Shown piece after piece: positions 56,535 to 64,000 of a stretch of 64,000 nt of DNA. Both the position numbers and the translations under genes were made by a program. A model generated the notes under the pieces. It worked only from the letters and a program-made list of their open reading frames with translations. It did not search any database and had not been told where the DNA came from. Source of the DNA: Cyrtodaria siliqua. Its lineage: Eukaryota; Mollusca; Bivalvia; Adapedonta; Hiatellidae. Location: assembly GCA_037043455.1 (NCBI GenBank), contig JAWPHD010004458.1, positions 113,501 to 177,500 on the forward strand, read 5' to 3'. The number at the start of each line of letters is the position of its first letter. Within the stretch, counting starts at the first letter, position 1.

Positions 56535-59500
56535 TGTTTCGTTTAGTTGATCATCTGAAGTATACTCGTTTAGTTGATCATCTCAGGTATACTCAGTTAG
56601 TTATCATCCCCGTTATGCTCGGTTAGTTGATCATCTCAGCTATGCTCAGTTAGTTATCACCCCAGTTATGCTCGTTCAGTTGATCATCTCAGGTATACTC
56701 AGTTAGTTATCATCCCAGTTATGCTCGTTCAGTTGATCATCTCAGGTATACTCAGTTAGTTATCATCCAAGTTATGCTCGTTCAGTTCATCATCTCAGGT
56801 ATGCTCGGTTAGTTATCACCCCAGTTATGCTCAGTTAGTTATCATCTCAGCTATGCTCAGTTAGTTATCTTCTCAGTTATGTTCGGTTAGTTGCAGTTGC
56901 TCATCTCAGGTATGCTTAGTTATCATCCCAGTTATGCTCGTTTAGTTGATCATCTCAGGTATGCTCAGTTAGTTATCATATCAGGTATGCTAGGTTACTT
57001 GATCATCTCAGGTATGCTTGGTTAGTTGATCATCTCAGGTATGCTCGGTTAGTTATCATATCAGGTATGCTAGGTTAGTTGATCATCTCAGGTATGCTCG
57101 GCTAGTTGATCATCTCAGGTATGCTCGGTTAGTTGATCATCTCAGGTATGTTCGGTTTGTTGACCATCTCAGGTATGCTTGGTTAGTTATCATCTCAGGT
57201 GTGCTCGGTTTATTGATCATCTCAGGTATGCTCAGTTATCATCCCAGTTATGCTCGGTTAGTTGATCATCTCAGGTATGCTCAGTTAGTTATCATATCAG
57301 GTATGCTCGGTTAGTTGATATCTCAGGTATGCTTGGTTAGTTGATCATCTCAGGTATGCTCGGTTAGTCGATCATCTCGGGTATGCTCGGTTAGTTGATC
57401 ATCTCAGATATGCTCAGTTATCATTTCAGGTATGCTCGGTTAGTTATCATCTCATGTAAGCTCGGTTCGTTGATCATCTCAGGTATGCTCGGTCAGTTAT
57501 CATCTCAATTATGCTCATTTAGTTATCATATCATTTATGCTCTTTTAGTTATCATCTCAGGTATGCTCGGTCTGTTGATCATCTCAGGTATGCTCAGTTA
57601 GTTATCATCTCAGGTATGCTCGGTTAGTTGATCATTTCAGGTACGCTCGGTTAGTTGATCATCTCAGGTATGCTCAGTTAGTTATCATATCAGGTATGCT
57701 AGGTTACTTGATCATCTCAGGTATGCTTGGTTAGTTGATCATCTCAGGTATGCTCGGTTAGTTATCATATCAGGTATGCTAGGTTAGTTGATCATCTCAG
57801 GTATGCTCGGCTAGTTGATCATCTCAGGTATGCTCGGTTAGTTGATCATCTCGGGTATGTTCGGTTTGTTGACCATCTCAGGTATGCTTGGTTAGTTATC
57901 TCAGGTGTGCTCGGTTTATTGATCATCTCAGGTATTCTCGGTTAGTTATCAGCTCAGGTATGCTCGGTTAGTTGATCATCTCATGTATGCTCGGTTAGTT
58001 GATCATCTCAGGTATGCTCGGTTAGTTGATCATATCAGGTATGCTCGGTTTGTTGATCATCTCAGGTATGCTCGGTTATTTATCATCTCAGGTATGCTCA
58101 GTTTGTTGATCATCTCAGGTATGCTCGGTTTGTTGATCATCTCAGGTATACTCGGTTAGTTGATCATCTCAGGTATGCTCGGTTAGTTGATCATCTCAGG
58201 TATGCTCGGTTAGTTGATCATCTCAGGTATGCTCGGTTTGTTGATCATCTCATGTATGCTCGGTTAGTTGATCATCTCATGTATGCTCGGTTAGTTGATC
58301 ATCTCAGGTATGCTCGGTTAGTTGATCATATCAGGTATGCTCGGTTAGTTTATCATCTCAGGTATGCTCGGTTTGTTGATCATCTCAGGTATGCTCGGTT
58401 AGTTGATCATCTCAGGTATGCTCGGTTAGTTGATCATCTCAGGTATGCGCGGTTAGCTGATCATCTCAGGTATGCTCGTTTAGTTATCTTCTCAGGTATG
58501 GTCGGTTTGTTGATCATCTCAGGTATGCTTGGTTAGTGGATCATCTCAGTTATGTTCGGTTATTTATCATCTAAGGTATGCTCGGTTAGTTGATCATCTC
58601 AGTTATGCTCGTTTAGTTGATCATCTCAGTTATGCTCAGTTAGTTGATCATCCCAGGGTATGCTCGGTTAGTTATCATCTCAATTATGCTGGTTTAGTTG
58701 ATCATCTCAGTTATGCTCAGTTAGTTGATCATCTCATGTATGCGCGGTTAGTTGATCATCTAATGTATGCTCGGTTAGTTGATCATCCCAGTTATGCTCG
58801 GTTAGTAATCATCTCAGGTATGCTCGGTTAGTTGATCATCTCAAGTATGCTCGGTTAGTTATCATCTCAGGTATGCTCGGTTAGTTGATCATCCCAGTTA
58901 AGCTCGGTTAGTTGATCATCTCAGGTATGCTTGGTTTTTTGATCATCCCAGTTATGCTCAGTTAGTTGATCATCTCAGTTATGCTCGGTTAGTTGATCAT
59001 CTCGGGTGTGCTCAGTTAGTTGATCCCAGGTATGCTCGGTTAGTTGATCATCTCAGCTATGCTCGGTTATCATCTCAGCTATGCTCGGTTAGTTGGTCAT
59101 CTCAGGTATGCTCGGTTAGTTGATCACCTCAGGTATACTCGGTTAGTTGATCATCTCATGTATGCTCGTTTAGTTGATCATCTCAGTTATGCTCATTTAG
59201 TTGATCATCTCAGTTATGCTCGTTTAGTTGATAATCTCAGTTATGCTCGTTTAGTTGATAATCTCAGTTATGCTCGGTTAGTTATCATCTCAGTTATGCT
59301 CGGTTAGTTATCATCTCAGTTATGCTCGGTTAGTTATCATCTCAGGTATGCTCGGTTTGTTGATCATCTTATGTATGCTCGGTTTGTTGATCATCTCAGT
59401 TATGCTTGTTTAGTTGATCATCTCAGTTATGCTCGTTTAGTTGATAATCTCAGTTATGCTCGGTTAGTTATCATCTCAGTTATGCTCGGTTAGTTATCAT

Positions 59501-60930
59501 CTCAGGTATGCTCGGTTTGTTGATCATCTTAGTTATGCTCGGTTAGTTATCATCTCAGTTATGCTCGGTTAGTTATCATCTCATTTATGCTCAGTTTGTT
59601 GATCATCTCAGTTATGCTCAGTCAGTTGATCATCTCAAGTATGCTCAGTTAGTTATCATCTCAGGTATGCTCGATTAGTTATCATCTCAGTTATGCTCGG
59701 TTAGTTGATCATCTCATGTATGCTGGGTTAGTTGATGTTCTCAAGTATGCTCATTTAGTTAATCATCTCATATATCATCGGTTAGTTGATCATCTCAGGT
59801 ATGCTCGGTTAGTTGATCATATCAGGTATGCTCGGTTAGTTGATAATCTCAGGTATGCTCGGTTTGTTGATCATCTCAAGTATGCTCGGTTAGTTATCAT
59901 CTCAGGTATGCTCGGTTAGTTGATCATCTCAGTTATGCTCAGTTAGTTATCATCTCAGGTATGCTCAGTCAGTTATCATCTAAGGTATGCTCAGTCAGTT
60001 ATCATCTCAGGTATGCTCAGTTAGTTATCATCTCAGGTATGCTCAGTCAGTTATCATCTCAGGTATGCTCAGTTAGTTATCATCTCAGGTATGCTCAGTT
60101 AGTTATCATCTCAGTTATGTTCAGCTAGCTATCATCCCCGTTATGCTCAGTTAGTTATCATCCGCGTTATGCTCAGTTAGTTATCCAAATTATGCTCCGT
60201 TAATTATCATCCACGTTATGCTCAGTTTGTTATCATCATCGTTATGCTCAGTTAATTATCATCCCAGTTATGCTTTGTTAGTTATCATCCGCATTAAGCT
60301 TAGTTAGTTATCATCCGAATGATGCTATGTTAGCTATCATATCCGTTCTGCTCCGCTAGTTATCATCCCGGTTATGCTCCGTTAGTTAACATCCGCGTTA
60401 TGTTCAGTTAGTTATCATCCCCGTTATGCTCTGTTAGTTAGCATCCTCGTTATGCTCAGTTATTTATCATCCCTGTTATGCTCAGTTGGTTGTCATCCCA
60501 GTTATGCTCAATTAGTTGATCTTGCCCGTTATTCTCAGTTAGTTATCATCATCGTTATGCTCAGTTAGTTTTCATCCCAGTTATGCTCTGTTAGTTATCA
60601 TCCGCGTTATGCTTAGTTAGTTATCATCCGCGTGATGCGCCGTTAGTTATCATCCCCGTTATGTTCCGTTATTTAACATCCGCTTTATGTTCAGTTAGTT
60701 ATCATCCCCGTTATGCTCATTTATTTATCATCCACGTTATGCTTAGTTAGTTATCATCCGCGTGATGCGCCGTTAGTTATCATCCCCGTTATGTTCCGTT
60801 ATTTAACATCCGCTTTATGTTCAGTTAGTTATCATCCCCGTTATGCTCATTTATTTATCATCCACGTTATGCTTAGTTAGTTGACATCCCCGTTATACTC
60901 AGTTAGCTTTTATTCCCATTATCCTCACTT
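56535..60930 (+). repeat. 27-bp minisatellite, about 4.4 kb
   Basis: About 160 copies of a unit with core GATCATCTCAGGTATGCTCG plus GTTAGTT. 27-bp units alternate with 24-bp units that lack GAT (GTTATCATCTC). Copies are most uniform in the middle and diverge to 'GTTATCATCCCCGTTATGCT' after 60100. The 27-bp unit gives open frames reading Y-A-R-L-V-D-H-L-R repeatedly; 3-bp unit differences keep frame, but there is no sign of a gene around it. Confidence 0.95.
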
Positions 60931-61069
60931 AGTTGATTATCCCTTTTACATGTATATATATGGTTTGTTTTCCTTTCATTAGCTTCTTTTTACCAAAGAT
61001 ATTGTACAAATCCTTGTTTTTACTTTTTGTTTATGCTACAAACGTATTTTTAACTAAAACAGTTTATTT

Positions 61070-61650
61070 ATGCCGCCACGGCGGTACTATATGCTACATG
61101 CTAATTCATCCCCGCCAAGTTCTTACGGTTGATAATGTTCGTTATGCGCACTTAGTTGATCCACACTGTTCTGTTTGTTTTGTTCTTTTTGGCTACAAAA
61201 CTATTTTGGCATTTTTTAAGAACTAAAACTGTTTATTTATGCCTCCACGGCGGCGCTATATGCTACACGATAATTCATCCCCGTCATGTTCTTATTTGAA
61301 CATTTTCGTTACGTTAGTTGCTCCACCCTGTTCTATATGTTGTTTTTTTGTGTGTTTTTTTTGTTTTTTTTCTGTTTTTTGTTTCTTTACTGCAAAACTA
61401 TTTTTGCCATTTTTTAAAAAACGGTTAATTTATGCCTCCACGGCGGCTCTATATGCTATATACTAATTCATCCCGTTATCCGCTTTTTTATGCTCAGTTA
61501 TCATCCGTGTTATACATGTTGTTTTTGTGTGTATTTTCGTGTTGCTTTTTTTCTGTTTTGTGTTGTTTTTTTGCTTCATATTTTGTTTGTCTTTCTTTTT
61601 TTCTCACTAAAACAGTTGATTCATGCCGCCGAGGCGGGCTATATCCATAT
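61070..61650 (+). repeat. Diverged tandem repeat of about 170-190 bp
   Basis: 'TTTATGCCGCCACGGCGG' or close variants occur at 61067, 61236, 61429 and 61620. Each is followed by 'CTATATGCTA' and 'AATTCATCCC' and a T-rich stretch. CCGCCACGGCGG can fold back on itself. Confidence 0.7.
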
Positions 61651-61781
61651 AAAACGTGCATAGCAGTGAAAAACAAATATGCCTCTTTCTGAGGCGGAGC
61701 TATACTCATATAAACTTACAATTTGTTGAAACGTTATATAAAAACAGACACCTTAGATAAACAAGACACGGCGAAAAAAAC

Positions 61782-62983
61782 TTAATTTGGATAGATGGTG
61801 TCCTTCTTCCATTTTTGTCGAGCATCTTTGCTGATCGTATTATGCTTTACTTCTCTGGCATTCACTCCTCCGTCATTAGCTTTTGCTTCTTCCGCCTCAC
61901 GTCGTCGCTTAGATTTGAATCCTAGACCCCGCTTTGCTGTCTCGCCATTCCACGATCGCATTGGCTGAGAAGACTGGCGCGGAACCAGTGGAGCATGAAC
62001 AGATGCCAGTCGTGACTGTGACGACGCTACATTGCAGTTGGCTAGTGCCGCGGTGGAAGGGTGGAATGTGTCATGGAAGTCGGAATCAAAACTGAATCCA
62101 GCTCTTTCCTTTGTCGCGAACATATCCGAAGACTCAATGTGTGGCGATGGACTCGAGTACGCCCAATTCATTGTGGGAAACTCGGAATTGCAAGACAATG
62201 CATATGCGGGTGGCCTTGCCGCATACTGCTGCTGCGAGGGAGCTGCGTCGCTTGTCGGATGATAAAGTTCTTGCTTCGAACTTTCGATATGGCACTCTTC
62301 TCGTTCAATGCTGTTTTCAATGACAGGGGCTTGCTGTTGTTGACCTTGTATCCTCAGTTTCCTTTTTCTCTTGGAATAGCTACTATCGGCATTTGTACCG
62401 TTTGAAGGAGCTGCTGGTCTGTGTGGTGCAAATGCGCATGCGCCATTTGACGTTGATACGGGTGTTTGGTGCACAAACGCTGAAGCATTCCTTTGATGTG
62501 AATCCCGTGGAACGGTGCCTCTGACAGCTTCCGCGGCAACAATAGCACACTGTTGCTGCTTTTTAAGCTCCTTAAGTTCCCGCTTTCTTGCCAGCAATAT
62601 TTGGCGTGTCTTATCCAGCTCGATTTCTGTCTTGGTGCTGATGTTTTCATTCAGCAACTCGCCAGGTGGCATGTTGATCATCCGAAGCTCGTCGACGTAC
62701 TCTTGTTGTACTCGATCTGTAGCCCTCAATGACGCTCTGTGATGCTCTTCCTCCCATTCGTGGCGCTGTTTGACATGATCAATTGGTGTTAACTGCGACC
62801 GATTAGTTTCTGTCATCAGAGGAAAGTCGTTGATGCGGTTTTGTTTGAGTCGGTTCATGGCATTTTCTACCCTCAGTTCTTTCTGTTGTTTCCAAGAAAC
62901 AGAAGCAGGGTTCCTTATTTTGACCTTGACCTCGTTTATGTTCGTATCATTGGCAACATATGATGATGACCTTGTGTGGGCAG
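61782..62983 (-). CDS. Unrecognised nuclear-type coiled-coil protein, terminal exon (partial)
   Basis: A long open frame on the minus strand ends with TAA at 61782-61784. An acceptor-like TTATTATTTTTCTTCAG ends at 62984, so I place the exon start at 62983 and treat it as the last exon of a spliced gene. The alternative is a single exon starting at an ATG at 63044 (420 residues). Numbered from that ATG, residues about 86-165 are charged and predicted coiled-coil (QRHEWEEEHHRA ... RKRELKELKKQQQ). KRKRKLR at 215-221 and KSKRRREAEEAK at 377-388 look like nuclear localisation signals; the remainder is Ser/Gln/Pro-rich and probably disordered. GC content is visibly higher than in the flanks, and there are no internal stops over 1.2 kb. 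I do not recognise the family; no upstream exon was found in 63045-64000. Confidence 0.6.
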
Positions 62984-63044
62984 CTGAAGAAAAATAATAA
63001 TGTATGGTAGTTCCGTCAATGCATTTAATGATCGTGCAAGTCAT

Positions 63045-63600
63045 TACCTCAACCTCTATGGATCCATATAGTTAGCCTGTATATTTAGAAATGTATTCTC
63101 CAATTTCATATCATTTTTATTAACCTGGATTTTAAAGTTTAGCTCAAACTTTGGATAAGATTACAATTTTCAATAGAGTATCGTTATTCCAAAGTTGCAT
63201 CCATAACAGTTTGTGATACCCAGTCGCCGGGAATATAATACGAACAATCCCTCGTTTGGTTTTAAGACCGGTACATACTTGAAATGAAAAGACGATAATT
63301 CGAGAATCTGTGGCGACGAAAAGACGATAATCAGCGGTGCGCGAGGCGAAAAGACAATGATTAGCAAGTAAAATTAAGCTAATTAGTGCCCTAGATCTGA
63401 TCTGTCGTCTTTTTCGTTATTTCGCTGTTCACTCCCTACCTCGAAGTTTACAAATCAGCCACCATATTTGACAATACAGTACAAAACAATGTCTGTGTTG
63501 GCTGCAATCAGGGAATTTTTGCCCTTTTTTGCAGCGGCATGTATAAGACCCCTTCCCAATCATGCAATTTACCCCATTTTTTAAAGTTACCGAAGGAAAT
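63045..63600. other. Region upstream of the minus-strand exon, no gene seen
   Basis: Presumed intron of the minus-strand gene. 'GAAAAGACGATAAT' occurs at about 63287 and 63318, with a variant near 63348. No exon could be supported. Confidence 0.4.
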
Positions 63601-63618
63601 TTTGTTCCTAATTCATGG

Positions 63619-63676
63619 ATTCCCCCCCCCCCCCCCCCCACCCACATCTGCCCCCCCCCCCCCCCCCCACACCCCC
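63619..63676. repeat. Poly-C tract
   Basis: Two runs of about 18 C each are separated by ACCCACATCTG. Open frames across it (poly-Gly on the other strand) are an artefact of composition. Length may be unreliable in the assembly. Confidence 0.9.
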
Positions 63677-64000
63677 GACTAAATAAAACCTGGTAAAAAG
63701 GCCCTGGCAATCCAGACTTATTATACGATGGAGGATCAAAAAATAACCGAAGCACTCTTCTTTCACGCGTATATGTGAGCAGGTGCTCCTGGACATGATG
63801 CAGCACTTAAACATAGCTGTGAAAAATCTAAGAAACTGCATTTATTTCTATTTTGTTAAGTAATCTCATTTCAAAACTGTTCTGTCAATTATCGAAATTA
63901 ATGAATACGTCTTCACTAATGGCACCTGCAATACAATCTACACTTGTCGTCATTTTCAAAAGAAAACACCGTAGATTTACAGAAAAATGAACGTTGCCCA

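Noticed and set aside
56535..60930. Open frames with repeated Y-A-R-L-V-D-H-L-R
   Set aside because: They follow from the 27-bp unit being a multiple of three; they are broken by 24/27 variants with stops and have no gene context.
63429..63806. Glycine-rich minus-strand frame
   Set aside because: It is produced by the poly-C tract at 63619-63676; composition artefact.

Overview
This window is eukaryotic, AT-rich and repeat-dense. Genes are split into short exons with GT/AG introns, there are no operons, and most of the DNA is transposon-derived. The repeat content (tRNA-headed SINEs, many short elements with a GTCC-type microsatellite near one end, minisatellites grown inside transposons) looks like that of a bivalve mollusc. 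The taxon is an inference; no ribosomal or mitochondrial marker is present.

Positions 3082-47190 (+) hold the 3' part of one large gene. I trace 13 coding exons with matching splice sites and a continuous frame: 1890 nt, 629 codons and a TAG stop. The first exon continues from something upstream of the window. The protein reads as the end of an Ig domain, one complete Ig domain, an Ig domain whose two halves are separated by two LDL-receptor class A (LDLa) exons, a membrane-proximal Ig-like region without the usual cysteines, one transmembrane helix, and a cytoplasmic tail ending with FIGQY. FIGQY in an FNEDGSFIGQY context is the ankyrin-binding signature of the L1CAM/neuroglian/neurofascin family. 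The extracellular exons also resemble neuroglian Ig2, Ig3, Ig4/5 and Ig6. The fibronectin III block that normally lies between Ig6 and the membrane is absent. The gene therefore looks like a shortened, LDLa-bearing L1-family adhesion receptor. Both LDLa exons are symmetric phase 1-1 cassettes, so skipping them would restore an uninterrupted Ig domain.

A second, unrecognised gene lies on the minus strand at 61782-62983. This is a terminal exon encoding a charged, probably nuclear coiled-coil protein; the rest is beyond the right edge or was not found.

The introns and the 47.2-61.7 kb intergenic stretch are built from repeats. They include Helitron/Helentron-like non-autonomous elements of several families, some nested in each other between 20.6 and 28.3 kb; two tRNA-derived SINE families; TIR elements including a hAT-type MITE with a perfect 8-bp target duplication; and large tandem arrays. 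The arrays have units of 91 bp (derived from a SINE), 22 bp (inside a Helitron-like element), 19-20 bp, 145 bp and 27 bp. Several splice acceptors of the L1-like gene sit directly at the edge of a repeat.
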